This document shows positions 1 to 8,973 of a stretch of 58,015 nucleotides of DNA, one piece after another. Under the pieces are notes generated by a model. It was not told the DNA's origin and searched no databases. It saw only the letters and a program-made list of their open reading frames with translations. Both the position numbers and the translations under genes were made by a program. The stretch covers positions 1-58,015 of the forward strand of contig NZ_MDER01000047.1 in the NCBI RefSeq assembly GCF_001721045.1, written 5' to 3'. The stretch's first letter is position 1, and the number at the start of each line of letters is the position of its first letter. The stretch is from Paenibacillus nuruki (GTDB lineage: Bacteria > Bacillota > Bacilli > Paenibacillales > Paenibacillaceae).

Positions 1-68
1 AAGATATATAATTATAGGGTTATAACTTAAATATTTCCTTATATTCATATAGATAGAACTATTATTCG

Positions 69-83
69 ATGATATCGTTAACT
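69..83 (+). promoter_or_regulatory. Weak cre-like site upstream of pectate lyase
   Basis: ATGATATCGTTAACT fits the Bacillus catabolite-responsive consensus WTGNAANCGNWNNCW except for one base (T where the first of the paired A is expected). It lies 68 bp before the pectate lyase start. One-mismatch matches are common by chance, so this rests mainly on the neighbouring gene being a carbon-catabolic enzyme. Confidence 0.25.
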
Positions 84-150
84 TAAACCTGATAAACATG
101 ATTTTAAGTAACAGGTTGCATATTATACCTCAAAAGGAGCGATATCACTG

Positions 151-831
151 ATGAAAAAATGGTTAACAACAGCGTTAGCGGCTACTTTGTTAGCATCAGT
201 AGTTACAATTGTGCCGACAACTGCTGTACCAACAACAACTGTTGAAGCGGCAGGAGTACAAAACACTACCATTATCGTGAAAGCAGGGGAAGTGTATGAT
301 GGCAAAGGAGCACGTTTCATCGCAGGAAGTGCTCTTGGAGATGGCAGTCAAAAAGAAGGTCAAAAACCTATTTTCCGTGTTGAAAATGGGGGTACATTAA
401 AAAATGTAGTACTGGGTTATCCAGCGGCTGATGGCGTACATACTTATGGCAACGCCACTCTGGAGAACATTGTCTGGGAAGATATCGGTGAAGATGCAAT
501 GACAATCAAAGAGAGCGGAACAGTTACGCTTAAAGGCGGTTCAGCTACCAATGGTGACGATAAAATGTTCCAAATCAATGCTGCTTCTACGTTTAAAGTG
601 AGTAACTTTAAAGGTTCCAAAGCAGGTAAATTTATTCGTCAATTGGGCGGAAGTACATTCAAAGTGAATGTAACAATCGACAATTGCGATATCTCTGATA
701 TGAAAGAAGCTATTTTCCGTACAGATAGTTCAACAAGTACAGTGAAAATGACGAATACCCGTTACCACAATGTAGGCACTAAATTTATTGGTGTTAAAAA
801 CATTACGGAAAGTGGTAACACTCAATATTAA
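151..831 (+). CDS. Secreted pectate lyase, polysaccharide lyase family 3
   Basis: This 226-residue protein is predicted to cleave polygalacturonate by Ca2+-dependent beta-elimination outside the cell. It starts with a signal peptide (KK, hydrophobic stretch to about residue 25, probable cleavage near the VEAA sequence at residues 31-34). The mature part is a compact right-handed beta-helix of the PL3 type, recognisable from segments such as the VWEDIGEDAMTIK region near residue 110-122 and the GKFIRQLGG stretch, where Lys160 and Arg163 have the K-x-x-R spacing I associate with the PL3 active site. Length is normal for a single-domain PL3 enzyme with no binding module. AAAAGGAG at 132-139 supports the ATG at 151. 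It is monocistronic, with a strong terminator at 934-976. The family call is confident; the exact product preference cannot be read from sequence. Confidence 0.9.
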   Translation: MKKWLTTALAATLLASVVTIVPTTAVPTTTVEAAGVQNTTIIVKAGEVYDGKGARFIAGSALGDGSQKEGQKPIFRVENGGTLKNVVLGYPAADGVHTYGNATLENIVWEDIGEDAMTIKESGTVTLKGGSATNGDDKMFQINAASTFKVSNFKGSKAGKFIRQLGGSTFKVNVTIDNCDISDMKEAIFRTDSSTSTVKMTNTRYHNVGTKFIGVKNITESGNTQY

Positions 832-933
832 TAGTTAACGATCCAGTTATTGGTGTACATGTTTTCCCAACTCTAACCCTGATTTGTCCTTGTTCTTAGC
901 AAATCCCCCTTTGCTACTATAAATAGAACAGTT

Positions 934-976
934 AACCTCCAACTCACATCGTAGTGAGTTAGGAGGTTCTTTTTTT
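934..976 (+). terminator. Intrinsic terminator after pectate lyase
   Basis: AACCTCC and ACTCAC pair with GTGAGT and GGAGGTT around a short loop, followed by a run of seven T. Confidence 0.9.
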
Positions 977-1122
977 GTGCATAATTATGCTTTATGTATC
1001 GCAGAAATTGCATATTTAATCTTTTTTTAAGTAATTCATGATCTGAATTTAAGGTTTATCCTCCACAATGAAATGACATAAAAGACATACATGTACTATT
1101 TATAGTCGGGGGAGGAACACCT

Positions 1123-3189
1123 ATGGAAATAAGAGCAAATGCAGTATCCAAATCGAGGATAGATATCCCACTTATTTTTATTTTAATCCTTTCTGCTTTT
1201 CTGAACATATGGAAGATTTGGGAAAACGGAAATGCAAATGCTTACTATACAGCAGCAGTAACCAGTATGCTTCAAAGTTTCCATAATTTTTTCTATGCTT
1301 CATTTGATCCCGGAGGATTTGTAACGATTGATAAGCCTCCTGTAGCGTTCTGGGTGCAGACGTTATTTGCATCTATTTTTGGAGTGCATGGATGGAGCGT
1401 CACATTGCCGATGGCATTAGCAGGTGTTGGATCGGTAGGTTTAATTTATCTTATTGTCAAACCCACTTTTGGAACGTCTACAGCACGTTTAGCAGCACTA
1501 ATGATGGCGATCACCCCTGTAGCAATAGCCGTACAACGTTCGAATAATGTAGATAGTCTATTAGTATTCTGTTTGCTACTAGCAACATGGATGTTATTCA
1601 AAGGCGTGAAGCAACATAAAGTACTATGGATTATTGCCGGATTTTCGATGGTGGGTATTGCTTTTAACGTCAAGATGCTACAAGCGTATATGATCTTACC
1701 TGCCTTATATGTATTTTATCTTTTGGCTTACCAAGTTCATTGGAAAAAGAAACTATCTGTTCTAGCGATCGGAACGGTATTGTTAGCAGGTATTTCAGTA
1801 TCATGGGCAATGGTAGTCGATAGTGTACCGGCTAGTGAGCGACCTTATGAAGGAAGTAGTCAGACAAACTCTGTGATGGAATTAGCTTTTGGCTATAATG
1901 GACTGAATCGTCTAACCGGACAGACGTCTGTACTTGCACCAGCGAATGAGCTGAACAGCAGTCAGATTGCTCCTCCAGAAGGAGGTAGAAATACAGGAAC
2001 GATGTTTAATATTGGCGATGTAGGCCCGCTTCGTTTATTTCAATCCAGTCTTTCCGGTCAAGCAAGTCTATTATTACCATTTGCGATCATCTCATTGATT
2101 GCATTATTTGCAGGTTTACGCCGAAAATGGCGTCGTCCAGATCATCTAGAAACTATATTCTGGGTGATATGGTTGCTTCCTGTTGCTGGCTTCTTCAGTA
2201 TTGCAGGATTTTTTCATCAATATTATCTGATTATGTTAGCACCCCCTGTCGCTGTACTGGCTGCAACAGGATGTATGGCTCAATGGAAATTATACCGTGA
2301 AGAGCGTGGATGGCTATCATGGTTGTTGCCTATCAATATGGCAGTAACAACCGCTTTTCAACTGTATGTGATCTATCCATTTAATGAAACGATCGGTTCA
2401 AGTTGGTTTTATATTATTGGCATTTTAGGATTAGGGTTGACGATAGGCTTGATCTTAGGCAAACGTCGTTCTATCTTCAAAGAAAGAAAAGCGTATCTAG
2501 CTTCTATGGCGATGGCAGTTCTTATGTTAACTCCAATGTATTGGTCATCATTCTCTATTGTAAATGCTACTGGCAACGTAGCTATTCCAGCAGGTGGCCC
2601 TGAAGCGAAAGAAAGATTGGGCGGATTCGGAGGTGATTCTGCCCGTCTAACAGCTCCCGGAGAAACACCTCCTGCGAGAACGCCTAATCGTGGTGGTATG
2701 TATCAGAGTGCCAATGAGAAATTATTACAATATGCGATGGAGCACAATACAGGGGAAAAATATCTATTCGCTGTATCTAATGCAAGTACAGCCGCCCCTT
2801 ATATTATCCAAACAGGCAAGCCTGTGATGGCAATGGGTGGATTCGGAGGCAGTGATCCGATTCTCACCATAGATTCTTTACAAGATTTGATCAGCAAAGG
2901 AGAAATCAAATACTTTATGATCAATGGTATAGGGGGTCGTGGTGGCGAAGCTAGTGAAGTGATCACATGGATTAAAGCACACGGCACAGAAGTTCCTACG
3001 GAAGAGTGGCAAGATACGACCAGTACGGTTTTACAAAATAGCCTTTCTGGAGCTAATAATACTAAAGTTACAAGTTCTACTATGAACAGCCCTCTAAATG
3101 GGATGAATCGTACCCATAATGGCGGTGGATTCGGTGGGATGATGAGTGGCACATTGTATGAAATTACACCCGCAGATATTAATTCATAA
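1123..3189 (+). CDS. Membrane glycosyltransferase, GT39/ArnT-like (YkcB-type)
   Basis: A 688-residue polytopic membrane protein of the dolichyl-phosphate-mannose/ArnT type (GT-C fold), resembling Bacillus YkcB/YycA. It would transfer a sugar from a lipid-phosphate carrier to an envelope acceptor on the outer face of the membrane; donor and acceptor are unknown. Visible features: a first membrane segment near residues 14-30, the acidic first loop with NANAYYTAAVTSML followed by FDPGGFVTIDKPPVAFWVQ, which is typical of the family, about a dozen hydrophobic segments up to residue 480, then a soluble C-terminal part of about 200 residues. That tail is rich in Gly (GGFGG near residues 500 and 575, and GGGFGGMM near the end). 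GGGGGAGG at 1108-1115 supports the start. There is no adjacent GT2 partner gene, unlike the ykcBC pair of B. subtilis. Confidence 0.85.
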   Translation: MEIRANAVSKSRIDIPLIFILILSAFLNIWKIWENGNANAYYTAAVTSMLQSFHNFFYASFDPGGFVTIDKPPVAFWVQTLFASIFGVHGWSVTLPMALAGVGSVGLIYLIVKPTFGTSTARLAALMMAITPVAIAVQRSNNVDSLLVFCLLLATWMLFKGVKQHKVLWIIAGFSMVGIAFNVKMLQAYMILPALYVFYLLAYQVHWKKKLSVLAIGTVLLAGISVSWAMVVDSVPASERPYEGSSQTNSVMELAFGYNGLNRLTGQTSVLAPANELNSSQIAPPEGGRNTGTMFNIGDVGPLRLFQSSLSGQASLLLPFAIISLIALFAGLRRKWRRPDHLETIFWVIWLLPVAGFFSIAGFFHQYYLIMLAPPVAVLAATGCMAQWKLYREERGWLSWLLPINMAVTTAFQLYVIYPFNETIGSSWFYIIGILGLGLTIGLILGKRRSIFKERKAYLASMAMAVLMLTPMYWSSFSIVNATGNVAIPAGGPEAKERLGGFGGDSARLTAPGETPPARTPNRGGMYQSANEKLLQYAMEHNTGEKYLFAVSNASTAAPYIIQTGKPVMAMGGFGGSDPILTIDSLQDLISKGEIKYFMINGIGGRGGEASEVITWIKAHGTEVPTEEWQDTTSTVLQNSLSGANNTKVTSSTMNSPLNGMNRTHNGGGFGGMMSGTLYEITPADINS

Positions 3190-3204
3190 GATTGTATAAA
3201 TACT

Positions 3205-3250
3205 ATCCTCTTTTTCTTGTAGATTCACTCTACAGAAGAAGAGGATTTTT
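3205..3250 (+). terminator. Intrinsic terminator after the glycosyltransferase
   Basis: ATCCTCTT pairs with AAGAGGAT and TGTAGA pairs with TCTACA (internal mismatches), followed by five T. Confidence 0.85.
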
Positions 3251-3436
3251 GTAATATTGATTCGATTGCGTTTCATAATATATAAGAGGTTTACATATTA
3301 TCTTATACGATCTTTTTAAATGTAAGTAAGTATCGAACATCTACTAACATACACTTGTACGTGAATGATCTATATGGAGAAACCAAAGTCAGTGTTGATT
3401 ATAAAAAGAAAAAAGGACTATAGGAGGGTAATATTT

Positions 3437-4384
3437 ATGATTAGTGATAACACATTATATGATTGCATTATTGTAGGTGGAGGCATTGCAGGATTACAGG
3501 CGGCTATTCAGTTAGGCAGATATTCTGCACATGAAGTACTGGTGATTGACGCTGGACATGGACGTTCTACTTTGTGCCAGAACTACGGAAACATTCTTGG
3601 ATTTCCAAATGGTGTCTCAGGCGAAGAGTTGCGTAAGCTTGGACGTGAACATGCAGAACCATTAGGTGTACAATTTCATGAAGATCGCATTTTGGAAGCT
3701 CAACAAAAAGAAGATCATTTTCTACTCAAAGGTGCACAAGGAGAAAGTTATAAAGCCAAAACGCTATTGTTAGCTACAGGCTTAATTGACCGTTTCCCAC
3801 GATTACCGGGATTAGTTGAAACATTGGGTTATAGTGTATATGTATGCCCGGATTGTGATGGTTATGAGATTGAAGATCGTCGTACAGTCGTGATCGGTGC
3901 AGGAGAAGCAGGAGCACAAATGGCTCTTATTCTGTCAGAGCGTACTTCAGACTTAATCTATATCAATCATGAATCCAAGCCATTCCGTCCAGAAACGATG
4001 GAGCATTTACAAGACAAACAAATATCGTATATCGAATCGGCTGTAGCTAAAGTGGATTATCATGAAGGTGGTATTATCCATAGTGTAGAGCTAGAAGATG
4101 GACAGACCATTGAAGTGGAACGTGGATTTATTGCTTTTGGCGGAAATCATGTCAATTCAGAGCTTGCCGAGCAATTAGGTGTAGAAACGATTCATAATCA
4201 TCATATAGAGACCGATCCACGCTCTAAAATGAGCAATATTGAAAATGTATGGATTGCTGGTGATCTAGGGGCACATTCAGAACAAGCGAATATTGCAATG
4301 GGCGAAGGAGCACAGGCGGCGATATGGATTAATAAAACATTATTAAAAATGAAAAGTACTCCACAAAAGCAAACAGTAAATTAA
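3437..4384 (+). CDS. Thioredoxin-reductase-like FAD/NAD(P)H oxidoreductase
   Basis: This 315-residue pyridine nucleotide-disulphide oxidoreductase has the size and layout of low-molecular-weight thioredoxin reductase. An N-terminal FAD-binding GGGIAGLQAA motif is followed by the redox pair Cys137-Pro-Asp-Cys140, matching the CxxC position of bacterial TrxB, then a second nucleotide site VIGAGEAGAQ and a late FAD contact VWIAGDLG. The CPDC sequence differs from the CATC/CAVC of housekeeping TrxB, so the partner may be another thiol protein or a small-molecule disulphide. An upstream in-frame ATG at 3365 exists, but AGGAGGG at 3422-3428 places the start at 3437. Monocistronic, closed by the terminator at 4409-4449. 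Class is confident, physiological substrate open. Confidence 0.8.
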   Translation: MISDNTLYDCIIVGGGIAGLQAAIQLGRYSAHEVLVIDAGHGRSTLCQNYGNILGFPNGVSGEELRKLGREHAEPLGVQFHEDRILEAQQKEDHFLLKGAQGESYKAKTLLLATGLIDRFPRLPGLVETLGYSVYVCPDCDGYEIEDRRTVVIGAGEAGAQMALILSERTSDLIYINHESKPFRPETMEHLQDKQISYIESAVAKVDYHEGGIIHSVELEDGQTIEVERGFIAFGGNHVNSELAEQLGVETIHNHHIETDPRSKMSNIENVWIAGDLGAHSEQANIAMGEGAQAAIWINKTLLKMKSTPQKQTVN

Positions 4385-4408
4385 TAACTATATTTCTATA
4401 ATATTCTA

Positions 4409-4449
4409 GAAAGCAAAAGACACTTTAAGTGCGCTTTTGCTTTCTTTTG
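4409..4449 (+). terminator. Intrinsic terminator
   Basis: GAAAGCAAAAG (4409-4419) pairs with CTTTTGCTTTC (4434-4444), with an inner CACTT/AAGTG stem, followed by four T. Confidence 0.85.
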
Positions 4450-4511
4450 TGAAAACGGTTGTGTTAAAATTGAGATGGATTACTATTTAATTGGTCAGGT
4501 GGGGTGTCATA

Positions 4512-6137
4512 TTGCGTTTATATCCTAAAAAGGGATTCAAGCTTGTCACCATTGTAAGCACTATCATCGTTTTCTCAATCCTACTCACGATGATTATTTC
4601 TGTTTACTCCGCTTATTTGGTTAGTAAACAAGCGCTTGTTGATAATTATCTGGAAAGCAATTACCAGCATGCTAGTGAACTGGCTAATGCTGCGGGTAAT
4701 GTGTTAGATACAATGCAAGAAAGTGTCGATGGACTCGCTACAATATGGCAACGTGGAAGTAAAATCGATCAAGATTTGTTAGAAGATTTGTATTCTAATA
4801 ACAAAAATTACTTTAATTCGATTGTCATTGTAAATAAGAAGTTAGTTGTAGATAATACGGTACCTGCTACATCAGGTGTCACAGCAGGGCAACAATTAAG
4901 TGGACCTATCAACAATATGTTGTTAGAGATACGTATTCCTCATATCACTGAGCCTTTTCGAAGTAAAGATGGTAGATGGATTGTATTAGTAACCAGCCCT
5001 TTATTTGATAAGCAAGAACGTTATTATGGGTATATTGCCGGAACGATTTATTTGCAAAAATCAAATGTATTACAAGGTATTTTAGAACATGATTATTCTT
5101 CGGATGGTTCGTATATCTATGCCGTCGGGCCTAAAGGGAATATTATTTTCCATCCGGATATCAACTTAGTCGGAGTAAGCAAAGCTTCGGATGAAGCAGT
5201 GTGGAAAGTCATGGCGGGTCTAGCAGGCAAAATTGAATTTACCGATCAACAAGATCAGACCTTCTATACTGGCTATGCTTATAATATGAAAAGCAGCTGG
5301 GGTGTGATTGTCCAAACGCCTGCATCGGTGATTGATGTTCCTTTGCGTGAATTATTGCAGAAGAGTATTCTGTTATCTTTGCCTTTATTGCTGATTACGT
5401 TAGCGGCAGGTTGGATTATTACGTATTTGGCTGTTCGACCGTTGCACGTATTGGCTGAATATTCGAACCGGATGGTCAATGATTGGCGTAGTGAAGCTTT
5501 ACCACCGATCAACTCGGGAACGTATGAAGTGAAAGCCCTATATCAAAGTATTCGATTTACTACACGTCAATTACAGAAGTACATTATGAAACTAAAAAAT
5601 GAAACGGCTCTGGATGGTCTAACAGGGCTTGCAAACCGTCGTAACTTCGATTCGACACTTGAAGCATGGTGTATTGGGGATGAACCTTTTGCCATGGTCA
5701 TGTTAGATATTGACCGTTTCAAGCGAGTGAATGATACGTATGGTCATCTTACCGGAGATCGAGTGATGCAATTTTTAGCGGTCATTATGCGTAACGTGTC
5801 ACGTGAAGGAGACGTTTGTTTTCGATACGGTGGGGAAGAATTCGGTATTTTACTACGTGGATGTAATGTAACTCGTGCTTATATTGTAGCAGAACGATTG
5901 CGTGAATTGCTTCAAGGAACGGTGAGTCCTTCAGGTGAAATAATTACGGTGTCTAGTGGAGTGGTAGCTTTCCCTGAACATGGCCGAACTCCAGATGATC
6001 TGATTAGTCATGCGGATGAAGCAATGTATACGTCTAAGCGTGAAGGTAGAAATCGAACAACGATTTATTACAACCAACCGATAGAAGTTGCTGAAGAAGT
6101 AGAAAAAGAACCGACTCCTGAAGAAATCAATGTATAA
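4512..6137 (+). CDS. Diguanylate cyclase with Cache sensor, HAMP and GGDEF
   Basis: A 541-residue membrane sensor that should make c-di-GMP. An N-terminal membrane helix (about residues 10-32) is followed by an extracytoplasmic Cache-type sensor (to about 275), a second helix (SILLSLPLLLITLAAGW), a HAMP-like linker and a C-terminal GGDEF domain from about residue 370. The active-site signature is GGEEF near residue 440, with the metal-binding DIDRFKRVND upstream. REGD lies five residues before GGEEF, so the inhibitory RxxD I-site is present and product feedback is expected. I place the start at TTG 4512 because AGGTGGGG at 4497-4504 sits seven bases upstream; an earlier in-frame TTG at 4491 precedes that ribosome site. 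The tail is acidic (VEEVEKEPTPEE). Ligand of the Cache domain unknown. Confidence 0.88.
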   Translation: MRLYPKKGFKLVTIVSTIIVFSILLTMIISVYSAYLVSKQALVDNYLESNYQHASELANAAGNVLDTMQESVDGLATIWQRGSKIDQDLLEDLYSNNKNYFNSIVIVNKKLVVDNTVPATSGVTAGQQLSGPINNMLLEIRIPHITEPFRSKDGRWIVLVTSPLFDKQERYYGYIAGTIYLQKSNVLQGILEHDYSSDGSYIYAVGPKGNIIFHPDINLVGVSKASDEAVWKVMAGLAGKIEFTDQQDQTFYTGYAYNMKSSWGVIVQTPASVIDVPLRELLQKSILLSLPLLLITLAAGWIITYLAVRPLHVLAEYSNRMVNDWRSEALPPINSGTYEVKALYQSIRFTTRQLQKYIMKLKNETALDGLTGLANRRNFDSTLEAWCIGDEPFAMVMLDIDRFKRVNDTYGHLTGDRVMQFLAVIMRNVSREGDVCFRYGGEEFGILLRGCNVTRAYIVAERLRELLQGTVSPSGEIITVSSGVVAFPEHGRTPDDLISHADEAMYTSKREGRNRTTIYYNQPIEVAEEVEKEPTPEEINV

Positions 6138-6141
6138 CCAA

Positions 6142-6177
6142 AGCTTGTTCACGTGAGATCGTGAGCAGGCTTTTTTT
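6142..6177 (+). terminator. Intrinsic terminator
   Basis: AGCTTGTTCACG pairs with CGTGAGCAGGCT around a six-base loop, followed by seven T. Confidence 0.88.
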
Positions 6178-6312
6178 GTTATGTATGCTTTTCTTTCATT
6201 TGAACGATCCGATTGATATGTTCTATATCTGTATCAATCTTATCTATAAGCGAATTCATTGACCTTATCCCCGATTAGGTCTACATTTATGTGACAATAC
6301 CAATTAAGTAGA

Positions 6313-6321
6313 TAGGAATTA
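6313..6321 (+). promoter_or_regulatory. TAGGAATTA motif shared with the cysJ upstream region
   Basis: TAGGAATTA lies 34 bp before the amidohydrolase start. The same nine bases occur upstream of cysJ at 54089-54097. Both are candidate sulfur-metabolism units. A role as a regulator half-site is speculative. Confidence 0.2.
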
Positions 6322-6355
6322 AAGACATTAGAAAAAAAGAGGGAGGATCTAGAGG

Positions 6356-7570
6356 ATGAGTGAACTTGCTATAGCTTTATCTTTGCCGGATACGCTTGAA
6401 TCGGACGTGATTCGTATTCGCCGCGAATTGCATGCTTATCCTGAAGTTCTTTTCGATGTTGATCATACGACTACACTGATTGTTGGACTATTACGCAAAT
6501 GGGGATTGGACGTACAACATGGCGTGGGTAAGCATTTTGGCAAAGGAATAGTAGGTATCCTGCATGGCGCAGAACCAGGCGAGACTATTCTATTACGTGC
6601 AGACATCGATGCTTTACCGATTCAAGAAGAACATCAGTATCCGTACCGATCTCAACGTGAAGGTTATATGCATGCTTGTGGTCATGATGCTCATACAGCA
6701 ATGTTGCTTGGTGCGGCTAAAGTATTAAGTCAACATCGAGAACAGATTCGTGGAACGATCAAATTTGTTTTTCAACCGGCTGAAGAAGGGGCACTGCTTT
6801 CACCTATTGATGGACGATGGATTAGTGGCGGACGAGATATGATCGAAGATGGTATTTTGCAAGGAGTGTCGCAATCTTTCGCAATGCATGTCTGGCCTGA
6901 TCTTCCTGTAGGGAGTATTGGGATACATGAAGAGACGGCAATGGCGGCATCTTGTCACTTTTCAGTGCATTTTCAAGGGACTTCAGGTCATCATAGTGCT
7001 CCTCATTTATCGTCAGACGCTATTATTATGGCGGCACGGTTTGTAAATGATATGCAGATTTTTATGACAACAGGTATTAATCCTAGCGAAGCCAAAGTGC
7101 TATCTTTTGGAACACTACATGCAGGCACTGTCAAAAATGTGATTGCAGGCGAAAGTGAAGTGACGGGAACGTTTCGTGCTTTTCGAACAGAAACAGTAGA
7201 GCGAATCACTCGGGCAATTGTTGATTATGCCCATAGTATTGCTTGCCTGCATGGAGGAAAAGCAACCATAACTCAGCGCACCGGTACGGTACTGAATAAT
7301 GAATCTTCAGCCGTACAAACAGCTAGGAAAGCGGCAGAACCTATTTTTGGTAAAGAGCATGTACTGACGTTAGAGCAACCTTTTCTTGCCGGTGAAGACT
7401 TTGCCCTATACACTCAGCATCGTCCGGGGGTATTTGCTTTTATCGGTTGCCGTTCACCAGAAGCGACAACAGCGTATCCTTTACATCATCCCAAGTTCGA
7501 TATCGATGAACAGGTTCTTCTTTTAGGAACCAAAATGCATATTCAGTTTGCTTTAGATGCACTGACTTGA
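6356..7570 (+). CDS. M20 family amidohydrolase (N-acyl amino acid deacylase type)
   Basis: A 404-residue M20D metallo-amidohydrolase of the hippurate hydrolase / N-acetyl-amino-acid deacetylase / YxeP type, expected in the cytoplasm. Motifs are complete: LRADIDALPIQEE, MHACGHDAHTAMLLGAA with the metal-binding Cys and His, FQPAEEGA with the catalytic Glu pair, and the C-terminal HHPKFDIDE region. GGGAGG at 6341-6346 supports the ATG at 6356. It opens a co-directional unit whose next genes are an NtaA-type flavin monooxygenase and a peptide-type ABC transporter, with a 59-bp gap to the second gene. In B. subtilis this enzyme pair (YxeP/YxeK) acts on N-acetylated S-modified cysteine, which makes an S- or N-modified amino acid a reasonable substrate guess. 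The exact acyl amino acid is not readable. Confidence 0.85.
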   Translation: MSELAIALSLPDTLESDVIRIRRELHAYPEVLFDVDHTTTLIVGLLRKWGLDVQHGVGKHFGKGIVGILHGAEPGETILLRADIDALPIQEEHQYPYRSQREGYMHACGHDAHTAMLLGAAKVLSQHREQIRGTIKFVFQPAEEGALLSPIDGRWISGGRDMIEDGILQGVSQSFAMHVWPDLPVGSIGIHEETAMAASCHFSVHFQGTSGHHSAPHLSSDAIIMAARFVNDMQIFMTTGINPSEAKVLSFGTLHAGTVKNVIAGESEVTGTFRAFRTETVERITRAIVDYAHSIACLHGGKATITQRTGTVLNNESSAVQTARKAAEPIFGKEHVLTLEQPFLAGEDFALYTQHRPGVFAFIGCRSPEATTAYPLHHPKFDIDEQVLLLGTKMHIQFALDALT

Positions 7571-7629
7571 TCACAACAATGACTTACAAGCTATAGATCA
7601 ATTCTATTAAAGATAAAGGGTGGATGATC

Positions 7630-8961
7630 ATGACTCAAAAGACATTGAAATTAGGAGCTATTATTCAAGGAGTAGGCGGTAACATGTCAGCTTGGAGACA
7701 TCCAGAAGCGATTGCTGATGCGAGTATTAACTTCGATTATTATCGTCAACAAGCGTTAAAAGCAGAATCGGGCAAGTTTGACTTTTTATTTATCGCAGAC
7801 GGTCTGTATATCAATGAAAAATCAATTCCTCATTTTCTGAATCGCTTTGAACCGATCACCTTATTATCTGCTCTAGCAGCGATTACTTCACGTATTGGTT
7901 TAGTCGGTACACTATCCACATCATATAGTGAACCTTTTACAGTAGCTAGACAGTTCTCAAGCATCGATCATATCAGTGGTGGGCGAGCAGGCTGGAATGT
8001 AGTTACTTCGCCACTTGAAGGTTCAGCGCGCAATTATAGTAAGCCTGAACATCCTTCTCATCCTGAACGATATAAGATCGCCGATGAGTATTTACAAGTG
8101 ACCAAAGGATTATGGGATTCATGGGAAGAGGATGCTTTTGTACGGGATAAAGAATCAGGAGTATTTTTTGATCCTGATAAACTGCATACCCTTCATTATC
8201 AAGGTGAACATTTCTCAGTACAAGGGCCACTCAATATTGGACGATCTCGTCAAGGACAGCCTGTTATTTTCCAAGCAGGTTCTTCTGAAGATGGTAAAAA
8301 TTTGGCGGCTAAAGAAGCTGATGCGGTATTTACTCGTCATGATAGTCTGGAAAAAACAGTTGGTTTCTATCGTGATCTTAAAGGTCGGCTCGCACAATAT
8401 GGACGTGCAGCAGATGAATTACTCATTTTACCGGGAATCAGTGTCATTCTGGGTCAGACAGATGAAGAAGCAGAACGCAAATACTGGCAGGTGGCGAAAT
8501 TAGTCACGATTGAAAATGCGATAGATTATCTGGGTCGTTATTTTGAACATCACGATTTCAGTCAATATGCTTTAGATGAACCTTTTCCCGAGTTAGGTGA
8601 ATTGGGTGAAAATAGTTTCCGTAGTACAACAGACAGCATCAAGCGTAATGCTCGTCAACATCAGCTAACACTACGAGAAGTTGCATTACAAGCGGCAACA
8701 CCTAGACCTACCTTTATCGGAACTCCAGAGCATGTGGCAGATCAGTTGCAACAGTGGTTTGAAGCAGGAGCGGCAGACGGATTTATTGTCGGCGGAGGTA
8801 CCCCGCAAGGATTAGCTGAATTTATTGATCAAGTTGTTCCTATTTTGCAAGCACGAGGTCTTTATCGTAACGAATATGAAGCAGATACGCTGCGAGGTAA
8901 TCTAGGGCTGAATATTCCAGCTAATCGTTATACTCCACATACCTCTCCGGTTACACGGTGA
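7630..8961 (+). CDS. FMN-dependent monooxygenase, NtaA/SnaA/DszA family
   Basis: A 443-residue bacterial-luciferase-like monooxygenase of the long NtaA/SnaA/DszA/YxeK subgroup. These use reduced FMN from a separate reductase to oxidise C-N or C-S bonds. Recognised from the N-terminal [12 protein letters not shown] segment, [38 protein letters not shown] and the [21 protein letters not shown] stretch. Two in-frame ATGs lie close together; AAAGGGTGG at 7615-7623 touches the first (7624) and is six bases from the second, so 7630 is preferred. Twelve bases separate its stop from the binding-protein gene, a strong sign of co-transcription. No flavin reductase gene lies in this unit. Family secure; substrate inferred from neighbours only. 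Confidence 0.87.
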   Translation: MTQKTLKLGAIIQGVGGNMSAWRHPEAIADASINFDYYRQQALKAESGKFDFLFIADGLYINEKSIPHFLNRFEPITLLSALAAITSRIGLVGTLSTSYSEPFTVARQFSSIDHISGGRAGWNVVTSPLEGSARNYSKPEHPSHPERYKIADEYLQVTKGLWDSWEEDAFVRDKESGVFFDPDKLHTLHYQGEHFSVQGPLNIGRSRQGQPVIFQAGSSEDGKNLAAKEADAVFTRHDSLEKTVGFYRDLKGRLAQYGRAADELLILPGISVILGQTDEEAERKYWQVAKLVTIENAIDYLGRYFEHHDFSQYALDEPFPELGELGENSFRSTTDSIKRNARQHQLTLREVALQAATPRPTFIGTPEHVADQLQQWFEAGAADGFIVGGGTPQGLAEFIDQVVPILQARGLYRNEYEADTLRGNLGLNIPANRYTPHTSPVTR

Positions 8962-8973
8962 AAGGAATCACTT

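Noticed and set aside
2799-3152. 117-codon minus-strand frame inside the glycosyltransferase gene.
   Set aside because: It mirrors the Gly-rich plus-strand tail, giving a Pro-rich product with no ribosome site; the plus-strand gene is clearly real.
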